Positions 10,027 to 18,314 of a stretch of 59,726 nt of DNA are shown piece by piece; positions within the stretch are counted from its first letter, which is position 1, and the number at the start of each line of letters is the position of its first letter. This DNA comes from an uncultured Alphaproteobacteria bacterium (lineage in GTDB: Bacteria; Pseudomonadota; Alphaproteobacteria; SP197). Where the stretch lies: contig CALSLK010000030.1 of assembly GCA_943787175.1 (NCBI GenBank), positions 1-59,726 on the forward strand, in the 5' to 3' direction. Both the position numbers and the translations under genes were made by a program. The notes below the pieces were generated by a model. It had not been told where the DNA came from, made no database searches, and saw nothing but the letters and a program-made list of their open reading frames with translations.

Positions 10027-10710
10027 CTAGCTGCCCGATAACGCCGCCACGACATCCTGGCTTTGCCCCAGCGTGCCGAAAACACCACCCGCCTCACGGA
10101 TCATGGTCAGGGCGGCCTCATGCCGTTTGGCGCTGCCTGCGGTAACGCAGTCTTCCACGACCATGCAATCGATGCCGCGGTCCAGGGCTTCGCGCAGGCT
10201 CGACGTGATACAGCAATCTGTGGTGACGCCGGTCAGGATTGCCGTGTCGATACCCTTTGCTTTGAGGTCGGCACCCAGAGTGGTCGTGACAAAAGCACCA
10301 TAGCTTGATTTGTCATAAACCGCTTCGCCGGGTTCGGGCTGGAGCTCTTCAATGAAATCCCAGCCGAATTCGCCGCGCACCAAGGCACGACCCAACAGGC
10401 CTCTGCTTCCGATTGCCTCGTTGGTTGCCCCGGCTTTCTTCCAGGGCTGCAGGTCACTGAGATCAGGTGCATAACCTTCCCGCGTATGGATCACCGTCAG
10501 CCCGGCACTGCGCGCTGCGTCCAGAACACGGCGCAGGGGCTCAATGGGAGCACGCAGGCGTGCCAGATCGCAGCCCAGACGGTGCATGTAACCATCAGCC
10601 GCGCAAAAATCGCGCTGCATATCGATCACCAGAAGTGCGGTGCGCGCAGGTTCAAAATCCCCACCCTGTGGAAACGGGGCGGGGTTTGCCTCGATGCTTT
10701 TTGCTGTCAT
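10027..10710 (-). CDS. Isochorismatase-like cysteine hydrolase
   Basis: A 227-residue cysteine hydrolase. The predicted triad is visible: Asp30 in LLVIDMQRDFC, Lys134 in VYDKSSYGAF and Cys167 in GVTTDCCITSS, followed by the typical MVVEDCVTAG. Relatives hydrolyse ureidoacrylate (RutB), biuret, nicotinamide or N-carbamoyl compounds; the choice cannot be made here. The start overlaps the cfa stop (ATGA), so it is probably translated from a cfa-led transcript, and it converges with the dehydrogenase gene. Confidence 0.88.
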   Translation of the reverse strand: MTAKSIEANPAPFPQGGDFEPARTALLVIDMQRDFCAADGYMHRLGCDLARLRAPIEPLRRVLDAARSAGLTVIHTREGYAPDLSDLQPWKKAGATNEAIGSRGLLGRALVRGEFGWDFIEELQPEPGEAVYDKSSYGAFVTTTLGADLKAKGIDTAILTGVTTDCCITSSLREALDRGIDCMVVEDCVTAGSAKRHEAALTMIREAGGVFGTLGQSQDVVAALSGS

Positions 10711-11921
10711 CCGTGCGCGCGTTCCCAGTCGACCATGTAATCACGGGTTTCCGGCGTGGCGTAACGGTCTTTGGTGAGCTGAAGCTGGAAAACCATTTGG
10801 TCATCGTAGCGGAAGGTTGATTCGCAGCCCAGCAGATAGAACTCCCACATTCGGCAGAAGCGTTCATCATACAACTCCCTGACAGCTTCGCGGTTGACAG
10901 AAAACCGCCGGTGCCAGTGTTTCAGGGTTTCCGCATAGTGGGTCTTCAGGATTTCCATGTCCGAAGCGAACAGATTGCTGCGCTCCAGGCTTGTGAAAAC
11001 CTCGGAAAGTGCCGGAGTGTATCCCCCGGGGAAAATGTATTTGCGCAGCCAGGGGTTGGTGTTGCCCGGCTCGGACATACGTCCGATGGAATGCAGCAGC
11101 ATGACTCCGCTGTCGCTCAGCAATTCGCGGATCTTGCGGAAGAACTCCAGATAATGGCGTGACCCCACATGCTCGAACATGCCGACCGAGACAATGCGGT
11201 CGAACTGTTCGTCCAGATGCCGATAGTCCTTGAGATGGAATTGCACACGATCCGACAGCCCCGCCTCCTGGGCGCGGCGATTCGAAACCTGATGTTGTTC
11301 CTTGGACAGCGTCACGCCGGTCACCTCAACATCGGCTTCGCGTGCAAGGTAAAGACCCATGCCACCCCAGCCTGAACCGATATCAAGCACCCGCATGCCG
11401 GGCTCCAGCAGCAGTTTGGATGCGATATGGCGCTTCTTGTCGGCCTGAGCCTGTTCCAGCGAGCTGTTGGGAGTCGCAAAATAGGCACAGGAATACTGGC
11501 GGTCATCATCCAGGAAAAGATCGAACAGATCATCGGAAAGGTCGTAATGATGCGCAACGTTGCGATGCGCCCGCTCGACAGGATTGTTCTGTTGCAGCGG
11601 GCGCGTGATGTTGCGCCGTATCCAGGCGCTCATGCGTCCCAGAGCATCGTCACGTTCCAGGTTTTTGAGGTTTCGCCCCAGGACCTCGAAGAGGTCGACA
11701 ATGGTGCCGTCTTCAACCGTCAGTTTGCCATCCATATAGGCTTCGCCAACACCCAGTTTGGGCGTTAGTCCCAGTTTCCAGTGAAGTGCCGGATCATGCA
11801 GGCGGATTGTGGCGGATGGTTCTGCGCCGGGAGCGCCAAACAGGTGCTCTTTGCCATGCGCGTCTATGAGTCGCAGGCGACCAACGGTAACGAAACGTTG
11901 CAGTATTCTGGCCAGAAGCAT
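10707..11921 (-). CDS. cfa: Cyclopropane-fatty-acyl-phospholipid synthase
   Basis: SAM-dependent enzyme that converts unsaturated phospholipid acyl chains to cyclopropane rings. The start MLLARILQRFVTVGRL gives 404 residues, normal for the family; the upstream open frame looks non-coding. Seen are VAHHYDLSDDLFDLFLD, the substrate-loop YSCAYF, the SAM motif LDIGSGWGGMGLYLA, VTGVTLSKEQ and IVSVGMFEHVG. The membrane target suggests adaptation of lipids under stress or stationary phase. The gene overlaps the downstream isochorismatase-like gene. Confidence 0.95.
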   Translation of the reverse strand: MLLARILQRFVTVGRLRLIDAHGKEHLFGAPGAEPSATIRLHDPALHWKLGLTPKLGVGEAYMDGKLTVEDGTIVDLFEVLGRNLKNLERDDALGRMSAWIRRNITRPLQQNNPVERAHRNVAHHYDLSDDLFDLFLDDDRQYSCAYFATPNSSLEQAQADKKRHIASKLLLEPGMRVLDIGSGWGGMGLYLAREADVEVTGVTLSKEQHQVSNRRAQEAGLSDRVQFHLKDYRHLDEQFDRIVSVGMFEHVGSRHYLEFFRKIRELLSDSGVMLLHSIGRMSEPGNTNPWLRKYIFPGGYTPALSEVFTSLERSNLFASDMEILKTHYAETLKHWHRRFSVNREAVRELYDERFCRMWEFYLLGCESTFRYDDQMVFQLQLTKDRYATPETRDYMVDWERAHG

Positions 11922-12052
11922 GACCCGATTCCCAAAAAGAAGGCTGTCATGTTGCTGTAGTCTAGCGCTGTCGGGCCTTCTCCTCAATGGTCGCGATTCT
12001 AGGCCGATGCCAAAGGCCTCGTGAAGCAGGCAAAGGCGCTGCTGTGCAACAG

Positions 12053-12089
12053 AAAACGGGACTTGCCGTTTTCCGGCAAATCCCGTTTT
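12053..12089 (-). terminator. Strong bidirectional intrinsic terminator after rplI
   Basis: Sixteen-base arms, 12053-12068 and 12074-12089, form a hairpin with one mismatch and a 5-base loop. One side ends in AAAA and the other in TTTT, so it can terminate in either direction. It lies about 90 bases after the rplI stop and ends the ribosomal-protein operon before cfa. Confidence 0.85.
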
Positions 12090-12178
12090 GATTTTGCAAT
12101 CACTCTGCGCTTCCAAGCTGTGTCAGGTCCGCAATTCCTCGCAAGAAACTGCCGCTGACACTGTGAAAAGCCGAATGA

Positions 12179-12847
12179 TCAGGCCGACTTGTTTTCGTCG
12201 CCTGCAGCGTCTTCGGAAGCTTCGGACTCGATTGCGTCGATCTCTTCGACCTCTGCTTCGGTCTCGGCAACCTCTTCGGTGATCTGGTCCAGGGCTTCTT
12301 CCTCGACCATCTCCTCGATCGCGGGTGCTGCGACCACTTCCTCTTCTTCCTCGACCATACGGCCCACGGCGTGTCCGGTTTCCTTCTGGATCTCGGCCTC
12401 GTCCTGGGTGCGCGCCACGTTGGCAACAACCGTCACGACGACTTCAGGATGGAGTCTTGCATGCACTTCGTGCAGACCCAGTGTCTTGATCGGTGCGGGC
12501 AGAACAACGCTGCGACGGTCGATCTCGAAGCCCTGAGCGATCAGGCCATCGGCAATGTCATGTGCCTTGACCGATCCGTAAAGCTGCAGATTGTCACTTG
12601 CCTGACGGATCAGGATGACGTGTGCACCCTCGATGCCTTCACCGGCTTTTTCCGCGTCGCTGCGGCGATCGGCGTTGCGTGCTTCACGCTCTGCACGTTC
12701 GGCCTCGAACTGCGCGACATTATCCTTGCTGGCCCGCAGAGCCTTGCCCTGTGGAATCAGAAAATTGCGGGCATGACCAGGGCGCACGGAGACAACGTCA
12801 CCCATCTGGCCCAGTTTCTCGATGCGCTCCAAAAGAACGACGTCCAT
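12179..12847 (-). CDS. rplI: 50S ribosomal protein bL9
   Basis: Large-subunit protein with an N-terminal rRNA-binding domain (MDVVLLERIEKLGQMGDVV and RPGHARNFLIPQGKA) joined by a long helix to a C-terminal domain (IRQASDNLQLYGSVKAHDI, then LGLHEVHARLHPEVVVTV). At 222 residues it is far longer than the usual 150: the last roughly 70 residues are mostly Glu, Ala and Asp, with repeated EEE stretches, and end DENKSA. Such acidic tails occur in alphaproteobacterial bL9, but this one is long. It is the last gene of the rpsF operon and is followed by a strong terminator. Confidence 0.96.
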   Translation of the reverse strand: MDVVLLERIEKLGQMGDVVSVRPGHARNFLIPQGKALRASKDNVAQFEAERAEREARNADRRSDAEKAGEGIEGAHVILIRQASDNLQLYGSVKAHDIADGLIAQGFEIDRRSVVLPAPIKTLGLHEVHARLHPEVVVTVVANVARTQDEAEIQKETGHAVGRMVEEEEEVVAAPAIEEMVEEEALDQITEEVAETEAEVEEIDAIESEASEDAAGDENKSA

Positions 12848-13849
12848 CTAATCCTCCATCGCGGCATCGGAATCGACACCAAATCGTTCACGAAAGTTAG
12901 CCCAGTGTTCGACAAATCCGACGGTGGCAAACACCATGGCGCCAAACGGCTGGAAGACGAGTACCACAAGGTAGCTACCCGCCAGAATAAAAGGCTGCGC
13001 GTTCATGCCGCGCGTGAGCGCATGCAGAACCGCGAGACCCTGTAGCAGAAATCCCACCCCCAAGACCAGCAGGAATCCGGTCAAAAGGTATATCACGAAG
13101 GCGATTGTGCCTTCGCGGTCACCACCCAGCGTGTCCAGGCCCATAACGGCAGCGCCCAGCAGCAGGGTCAGATAGAACGGCCAACCGGGCAAACGCAAGC
13201 GCCCGAAGGCCGGTGCGGGCCGCAGAGTCTTGCCGCCACTGCGCGCCAGGCCCTGGCCCAGGGATCCCATGGCGGCGTGTGAGACAACCACGACGGCAAT
13301 GATCGTGCCCAGTACCAGCGAATCCCAGAAATCGACGATCTCGGCCAGATTCGTTACAGCATCGGGGCCATGGCTGGCCTCGGCGCCGTAGAAATTGTTC
13401 ATCAGCAGATTGAGATTGCTGCGGATGGTCCCGACCAGTCCCGCCGGAGTCATAGACACGGCAAAGGCCGAAATCACGATAAGGAATATGCCCAGGATAA
13501 GAAGAATTTGGGTCATATCAGCGGCAGACAGAAAAACCGGATCACCTTCCTGCGTTTTTCCGACCTGCTGGGTCGCAAGATGGCCCAGAACAAAGGCCGG
13601 AAGGACAAAGGCGATACTGAAGACACTGGCCAGCAGGGGATCGCTGAAGGCCATGACGCCAGACACTGCGATCACACCGGCAATGCCTGAAGCCAGTGAA
13701 TTGAAACTCAGACTGGCGATATAGATCGGCAGTGGAGAGCAGAGAACCAGAAAGACGCCCCAGATCGAGTGGGACAGGCCCACCACATACAACGCACCAG
13801 CTGCAATGCCGGCCACCAGGGCGACCAGAGGGGTGTATAGCGTCAGCAT
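12848..13849 (-). CDS. DUF2232 family multipass membrane protein
   Basis: An inner-membrane protein of about 333 residues with some eight hydrophobic segments, for example LVALVAGIAAGALYVVGL, ILLILGIFLIVISAFAVSM and LLTGFLLVLGVGFLLQGLAV. It matches DUF2232, whose members sit between rpsR and rplI in many alphaproteobacteria and have no settled function. ATG at 13849 (MLTLYTPLVAL) is taken as the start; a TTG at 13876 is possible. It ends immediately before rplI, implying co-transcription with the ribosomal genes. Confidence 0.85.
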   Translation of the reverse strand: MLTLYTPLVALVAGIAAGALYVVGLSHSIWGVFLVLCSPLPIYIASLSFNSLASGIAGVIAVSGVMAFSDPLLASVFSIAFVLPAFVLGHLATQQVGKTQEGDPVFLSAADMTQILLILGIFLIVISAFAVSMTPAGLVGTIRSNLNLLMNNFYGAEASHGPDAVTNLAEIVDFWDSLVLGTIIAVVVVSHAAMGSLGQGLARSGGKTLRPAPAFGRLRLPGWPFYLTLLLGAAVMGLDTLGGDREGTIAFVIYLLTGFLLVLGVGFLLQGLAVLHALTRGMNAQPFILAGSYLVVLVFQPFGAMVFATVGFVEHWANFRERFGVDSDAAMED

Positions 13850-13879
13850 TGCAAGGGCCGGCCGATCACCGGCCAATTC

Positions 13880-14140
13880 CTACTGTGCGATGTAAGGCAG
13901 AAGCGAGAGGTAACGGGCGCGCTTGATGGCGCGAGCCAGTTCACGCTGTTTCTTGGCCGACACAGCCGTGATGCGCGAAGGAACGATCTTGCCGCGCTCG
14001 GAAACGTAGCGCTGCAGCAGCTTGATGTCCTTGTAATCGATCACGGGCGCATTGGAGCTTGAGAACGGGCATGTCTTGCGGCGACGCCAGAAGGGGCGAC
14101 GGGGTGCAGCGGCCGGTCCGGCCTGACGCATCTGTGCCAT
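13880..14140 (-). CDS. rpsR: 30S ribosomal protein bS18
   Basis: An 86-residue small-subunit protein that binds next to bS6. The basic N-terminus [14 protein letters not shown] and the core [20 protein letters not shown], then [19 protein letters not shown], are diagnostic. Its ATG shares a base with the rpsF stop (TGATG), so the two partner proteins are translationally coupled. Confidence 0.98.
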   Translation of the reverse strand: MAQMRQAGPAAAPRRPFWRRRKTCPFSSSNAPVIDYKDIKLLQRYVSERGKIVPSRITAVSAKKQRELARAIKRARYLSLLPYIAQ

Positions 14141-14604
14141 CAGGTGTCTCCCTCTGTGGCGGTTTCGCCTTTGCCTGCCTCGGCCTCAGCCTTGGGCGCT
14201 TCGACCTTGGGGGCCTCGCTGACTTCTTCAGCATCAGGCTCGCGCTCGCCGTCACGGCGAATCGAGCGATCTTCGCGGCTCGACTTGTTGCGCATCATAG
14301 GCGAAGCCTCAGGATCAAGGGCGTCGATCTTGATCGACATGAACCGGAGCACATCTTCGTTGAAGTGCAGGGTACGCTCCAGCTCGCCAAGGGCGGCTGC
14401 GGGCGCTTCCATGGTCATATAGACGTAATGACCCTTGCGGTTCTTCTTGATCTTGTAGGCAAGCGACTTCAAGCCCCAGATCTCGGTCTTGGGGACGGCG
14501 CCACCCTGATCCTTGACCAGGGTCTCCATCTCACCGGCAAGCGCTTCGACCTGCTGGGGTGAAGCGTCGGGGCGGACAATAAACGTGCTCTCGTAGAAAG
14601 GCAT
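14140..14604 (-). CDS. rpsF: 30S ribosomal protein bS6
   Basis: A 154-residue small-subunit protein. The start [20 protein letters not shown] matches the family and has a GGAAGG site upstream. The core [20 protein letters not shown] and [20 protein letters not shown] is followed by an acidic C-terminal tail rich in Glu, Ala and Lys (residues about 110-154), longer than in E. coli. It leads the rpsF-rpsR-DUF2232-rplI operon, with a likely promoter about 100 bases upstream. Confidence 0.97.
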   Translation of the reverse strand: MPFYESTFIVRPDASPQQVEALAGEMETLVKDQGGAVPKTEIWGLKSLAYKIKKNRKGHYVYMTMEAPAAALGELERTLHFNEDVLRFMSIKIDALDPEASPMMRNKSSREDRSIRRDGEREPDAEEVSEAPKVEAPKAEAEAGKGETATEGDT

Positions 14605-14709
14605 GAAACCTTCCAAGTTCGGTTGTTTGCAAAGATCCAGACGCCGGTTCAGCGTGGTTTACGGCAATAGCCACCGCGGCCCGCTGTTTAAGTTCCGGCG
14701 AAGGCGCGC

Positions 14710-14737
14710 ACTATAGTCAAATTCGTTTGGGGTGCAA
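14710..14737 (-). promoter_or_regulatory. Probable sigma70-type promoter of the rpsF operon
   Basis: Read on the minus strand, TTGCAC (14737-14732) is followed after 16 bases by TATAGT (14715-14710), close to consensus at both boxes. It lies about 105 bases upstream of rpsF, in the divergent gap with fabD, and leaves a leader long enough for bS6/bS18 autoregulation, though I did not identify that structure. Confidence 0.6.
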
Positions 14738-14829
14738 GCGGCTTGACACGGGTTCTTTCAGGTCGTTTGACTGCGCCCGCCAGAAGGTGCCTTGCGCCTT
14801 CATATCGCAATCAGGAGAAGGCTGCATCC

Positions 14830-15771
14830 ATGACCAGAATCTTTGTTTTTCCAGGCCAGGGAAGTCAGCGTCCCGGCATGGGTGTCGAACTGGCGGAAGC
14901 CTTTGGAACTGCACGCGGCGTGTTCGAGGAAGTCAACGATGCCCTGGGTGAAGACCTCTTTGGCCTCATGCGCGACGGGCCTGAAGATCAGCTCACACTC
15001 ACCCAGAACGCTCAGCCGGCCCTGATGGCCTCATCCATTGCGGTCCTGCGTGTTCTCGAGGCAGAGAGCGGCCGCACAATCGGCGACATGGCGACCATGG
15101 TCGCTGGCCACTCGCTTGGCGAATACTCCGCCCTGGTGGCGGCTGGCGCATTTCCGGTTGATGTCACCGCGCGACTCCTGCGTCTGCGCGGGCAGGCCAT
15201 GCAGGAGGCCGTTCCTGTCGGGGAAGGCACCATGGCCGCAGTCCTGGGGTTGGAAGTTGATACCGTTACGGAGATTGCGGCAGAAGCATCATCGGTCGGC
15301 GTCTGTGCTGTTGCCAACGATAACTCCCCCGGCCAGGTCGTGGTCAGTGGTGCGGTGGCGGCAGTTGAACGCGCTGCTGAACTTGCCAAGGAGAAGGGTG
15401 CCAGGCGCGCCATGATGCTGCCGGTCAGTGCGCCCTTCCACTGTCCCATGATGCAGCCTGCCGCAGAGCGCATGGCCACAGCCCTGGAAACCACGACCCT
15501 TGCAACGCCGTCTGTTCCGGTTGTTACCAATGTTTCAGCTGCACCCGAATCGATTCCCGAGACTCTGCGTGCCCACCTGGTCGAGCAGGTGACCGGCACC
15601 GTTCGCTGGCGCGAAAGCATCGCAGGACTGCAGGGCAACAATGTGGGAACGGTCGTGGAACTGGGCACAGGTAAAGTGCTGTCGGGGCTGGTTCGGCGCA
15701 TCGACCGCGAACTCGAGGCCATCTCGGTTGAAACGCCTGCCGATGTCGAAGCCTTCTTGAAGACGCTATAA
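14830..15771 (+). CDS. fabD: Malonyl-CoA-ACP transacylase
   Basis: Transfers malonyl from CoA to acyl carrier protein, supplying fatty-acid elongation. It has 313 residues; the start MTRIFVFPGQGSQRPGMG follows an AGGAG site. The active serine is Ser95 in GHSLGEYSAL, and the catalytic histidine region is SAPFHCPMM. GTVVELGTGKVLSGLVRRI is the usual C-terminal segment. It leads the fabD-fabG-acpP-fabF cluster and diverges from rpsF. Confidence 0.97.
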   Translation: MTRIFVFPGQGSQRPGMGVELAEAFGTARGVFEEVNDALGEDLFGLMRDGPEDQLTLTQNAQPALMASSIAVLRVLEAESGRTIGDMATMVAGHSLGEYSALVAAGAFPVDVTARLLRLRGQAMQEAVPVGEGTMAAVLGLEVDTVTEIAAEASSVGVCAVANDNSPGQVVVSGAVAAVERAAELAKEKGARRAMMLPVSAPFHCPMMQPAAERMATALETTTLATPSVPVVTNVSAAPESIPETLRAHLVEQVTGTVRWRESIAGLQGNNVGTVVELGTGKVLSGLVRRIDRELEAISVETPADVEAFLKTL

Positions 15772-15811
15772 CTAACGCAAAGCTAAAAGCCTCAGGGGCA
15801 GGGAGACAATC

Positions 15812-16549
15812 ATGTTTGATCTGACGGGACGCAAGGCTCTGGTGACAGGCGCATCGGGCGGTATTGGCGGAGCCATTGCTCAGGCTCTGCATACACAGGG
15901 GGCCGAGGTGGCGCTTGCCGGGCGCCGCAAGGAGGCGCTCGACACGCTGGCCGCCACTTTGGGTGAGCGCACCCATGTTCTGGTCGCAGACCTGGGCACG
16001 CCCGAAGCCGATGCCGGGCTTGCCAAGGCTGCCGAGGAGGCAATGGGGCAGGTCGACATTCTGGTCAACAACGCCGGCATCACCGCTGACACGCTTGCCA
16101 TGCGTATGAAAGATGAAGACTGGCAGCGGGTGATTGAGATCAACCTTTCGTCGGGCTTCCGTCTGATTCGCGCCCTGATGCGCGGCATGCTCAAGCGCCG
16201 CTATGGGCGCATCATCGGTATCACCTCGGTTGTCGGCGTAACCGGTAATCCCGGTCAGGTAAACTATGCCGCCGCAAAGGCCGGTATTATCGGCATGACC
16301 AAGGCACTGGCCCAGGAAGTGGCAGAACGCGGCATCACCGCCAACTGTGTTGCGCCGGGTTTCATCGAAACACCCATGACGGATGATTTGCCAGACGCGG
16401 TGAAGGAAAACCTTTTGGGCCGCATTCCGGTGCGCCGGCTGGGTTCTCCAGAAGAGATTGCTGCAGCCGCGGCATACCTTGCCAGTGACGAGGCTGCTTA
16501 TGTCACGGGGCAAACGGTCCATGTGAATGGTGGCATGGCAATGATCTGA
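15812..16549 (+). CDS. fabG: 3-oxoacyl-ACP reductase
   Basis: NADPH-dependent reductase of the beta-ketoacyl-ACP intermediate. The 245-residue SDR has the cofactor motif TGASGGIGGAIA, NNAG at about residue 87, the catalytic Ser in ITSVVGVTGNPGQVNY, and the Tyr-Lys pair in YAAAKAG; it ends with the typical TGQTVHVNGGMAMI. It lies 40 bases after fabD with a GGGAG site, in the same operon. Confidence 0.97.
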   Translation: MFDLTGRKALVTGASGGIGGAIAQALHTQGAEVALAGRRKEALDTLAATLGERTHVLVADLGTPEADAGLAKAAEEAMGQVDILVNNAGITADTLAMRMKDEDWQRVIEINLSSGFRLIRALMRGMLKRRYGRIIGITSVVGVTGNPGQVNYAAAKAGIIGMTKALAQEVAERGITANCVAPGFIETPMTDDLPDAVKENLLGRIPVRRLGSPEEIAAAAAYLASDEAAYVTGQTVHVNGGMAMI

Positions 16550-16747
16550 CTGCCGGGCTTGCGGTCTGGCGCTCAATCAAGAGAAGCGTGGATAACCCTG
16601 CATTTCGTGCTATCGCATGGCACCATAAAGTGTGTTACATGGTCCGCGTATTTGGGGCAGACGACATGCCTTATTGATCGGGTCCGGCAACAGCTTCGCA
16701 GGGCCTAAGGTACTGAGTTTTTTGTGAAATCCGGAGGTGGCTAGGCC

Positions 16748-16984
16748 ATGAGCGACGTTGCAGATCGCGTTAAGAAAATCGTCATCGATCACCTTGGTGT
16801 CGATGAAGCCAAGGTGACCGAAAGCGCAAGCTTCATTGATGATCTGGGCGCCGACAGCCTCGATACCGTCGAGCTGGTCATGGCCTTTGAGGAAGAGTTC
16901 GGGGTCGAAATCCCTGACGACGCCGCCGAGAAGATCGTGACCGTCAAAGACGCGATCGATTTCATCGAAAAGAACGCGGACTAA
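16748..16984 (+). CDS. acpP: Acyl carrier protein
   Basis: A 78-residue acidic carrier for growing acyl chains. The phosphopantetheine attachment site is Ser37 in [23 protein letters not shown] lies just upstream. A gap of about 200 bases separates it from fabG, suggesting its own promoter, and an intrinsic terminator follows directly after its stop codon, consistent with acpP being made in excess over fabF. Confidence 0.98.
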   Translation: MSDVADRVKKIVIDHLGVDEAKVTESASFIDDLGADSLDTVELVMAFEEEFGVEIPDDAAEKIVTVKDAIDFIEKNAD

Positions 16985-17022
16985 GACCAGCGCTGCAGCA
17001 CACTGCTGCGGCCGGTCTTTTT
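16985..17022 (+). terminator. Intrinsic terminator/attenuator between acpP and fabF
   Basis: Starting right after the acpP stop, GACC...GGTC outer arms and GCAGC/GCTGC inner arms form an interrupted hairpin followed by TTTTT. The T run ends only 5 bases before the fabF ATG, so readthrough is needed for fabF expression unless fabF has another promoter inside acpP. Confidence 0.65.
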
Positions 17023-17027
17023 CAGAC

Positions 17028-18305
17028 ATGGCGAGTTCCGAAACACGCAGGGTGGTTGTCACCGGCTTGGGCATGGTGACACCGCTTGCTGATGGTGTTG
17101 AACACAATTGGTCGCGCATCACGGCTGGTAAATCCGGCCTGCGCGCGATCGACAATTTCTCGACCGAGGACATCCCGGCAAAGGTCGCCGGCCAGGTCCC
17201 CGTCGGTGAAGGCGAAGGTGAGTTCAACGTCGCGCGGTATCTCGAGCCAAAGCAGGCCCGCAAGATGGATGATTTCATCATCTATGCGGTCTCTGCCGCC
17301 CAACAGGCGGTCGAGGATGCGGGCTGGACCCCTGAGGATGAGCACGAGCGTGAGCGCACCGGCGTTATGATCGGTTCGGGCATCGGTGGTCTCAAGACCA
17401 TCGAAGAAGCCTCGATCCTCATGCGTGATCGTGGTCCCAAACGTGTCAGTCCCTTCTTTATTCCATCAGCTCTGATCAACCTTGGCTCAGGCCATGTTTC
17501 GATCCGCTATGGCTTCAAGGGTCCCAACCATTCCGTGGTGACGGCGTGTTCGACCGGTGCCCACGCCATTGGTGATGCATCGCGCCTGATTATGTTCGGT
17601 GATGCCGATGTCATGGTTGCCGGTGGTGCAGAAGCTGCGGTTTGCCCGCTTGGGCTTGCCGGCTTTGCTGCAGCCCGTGCGCTTTCCACCGGCTACAACG
17701 ATGAACCTACCCGCGCTTCGCGTCCCTGGGACCGAGGCCGTGACGGCTTTGTCATGGGCGAAGGCGCCGGGGTTGTCGTGCTTGAGGAATACGAGCACGC
17801 CAAGAAACGTGGTGCAAAGATTTACGCCGAAATCGTTGGTTACGGCATGTCGGGCGATGCCCACCACATCACCGCACCGGCGGCCGATGGCAATGGCGGT
17901 TTCCGCGCCATGCAGGCAGCCATGAAGAATGCCGGCATGAACCCTTCCGACATCGATTACGTCAACGCACACGGCACTTCCACGCCGCTGGGTGACGAGA
18001 TCGAGTTCGGTGCGGTCAAACGTCTGTTCGGTGATGCTGCGGGTTCCATCAGCATGTCGTCGACCAAGTCGTCGATCGGTCATCTGCTGGGCGCTGCGGG
18101 CAGTGCAGAGGCGATCTATTCCATCCTGGCAGTTCAGAACAATCTGGTACCGCCCACGCTCAATCTCGATGATCCCTTCGAGGGATGTGAAGGCATCGAT
18201 CTGGTTCCCCACAAGGCCAAGGAACGCACGGTGACAACCGCGCTTTCGAATTCCTTCGGTTTTGGCGGCACCAACGCCTCCCTGATTTTCACGAAGGTGT
18301 CCTGA
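17028..18305 (+). CDS. fabF: 3-oxoacyl-ACP synthase II
   Basis: Condensing enzyme that elongates acyl-ACP with malonyl-ACP. The 425-residue protein has the thiolase-fold triad: Cys in TACSTGAHAIGDAS, His in NAHGTSTPLGD and His in SIGHLLGAAGSAEA, and ends LSNSFGFGGTNASLIF. No clear Shine-Dalgarno site precedes the ATG, because the acpP terminator T run occupies that position. mltG follows after 9 bases. Confidence 0.97.
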   Translation: MASSETRRVVVTGLGMVTPLADGVEHNWSRITAGKSGLRAIDNFSTEDIPAKVAGQVPVGEGEGEFNVARYLEPKQARKMDDFIIYAVSAAQQAVEDAGWTPEDEHERERTGVMIGSGIGGLKTIEEASILMRDRGPKRVSPFFIPSALINLGSGHVSIRYGFKGPNHSVVTACSTGAHAIGDASRLIMFGDADVMVAGGAEAAVCPLGLAGFAAARALSTGYNDEPTRASRPWDRGRDGFVMGEGAGVVVLEEYEHAKKRGAKIYAEIVGYGMSGDAHHITAPAADGNGGFRAMQAAMKNAGMNPSDIDYVNAHGTSTPLGDEIEFGAVKRLFGDAAGSISMSSTKSSIGHLLGAAGSAEAIYSILAVQNNLVPPTLNLDDPFEGCEGIDLVPHKAKERTVTTALSNSFGFGGTNASLIFTKVS

Positions 18306-18314
18306 GGCCCGCTG

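Noticed and set aside
16586..16595. GTGGATAAC resembling a DnaA box
   Set aside because: A single 8-of-9 match without neighbours is expected by chance; no origin-like cluster is seen.
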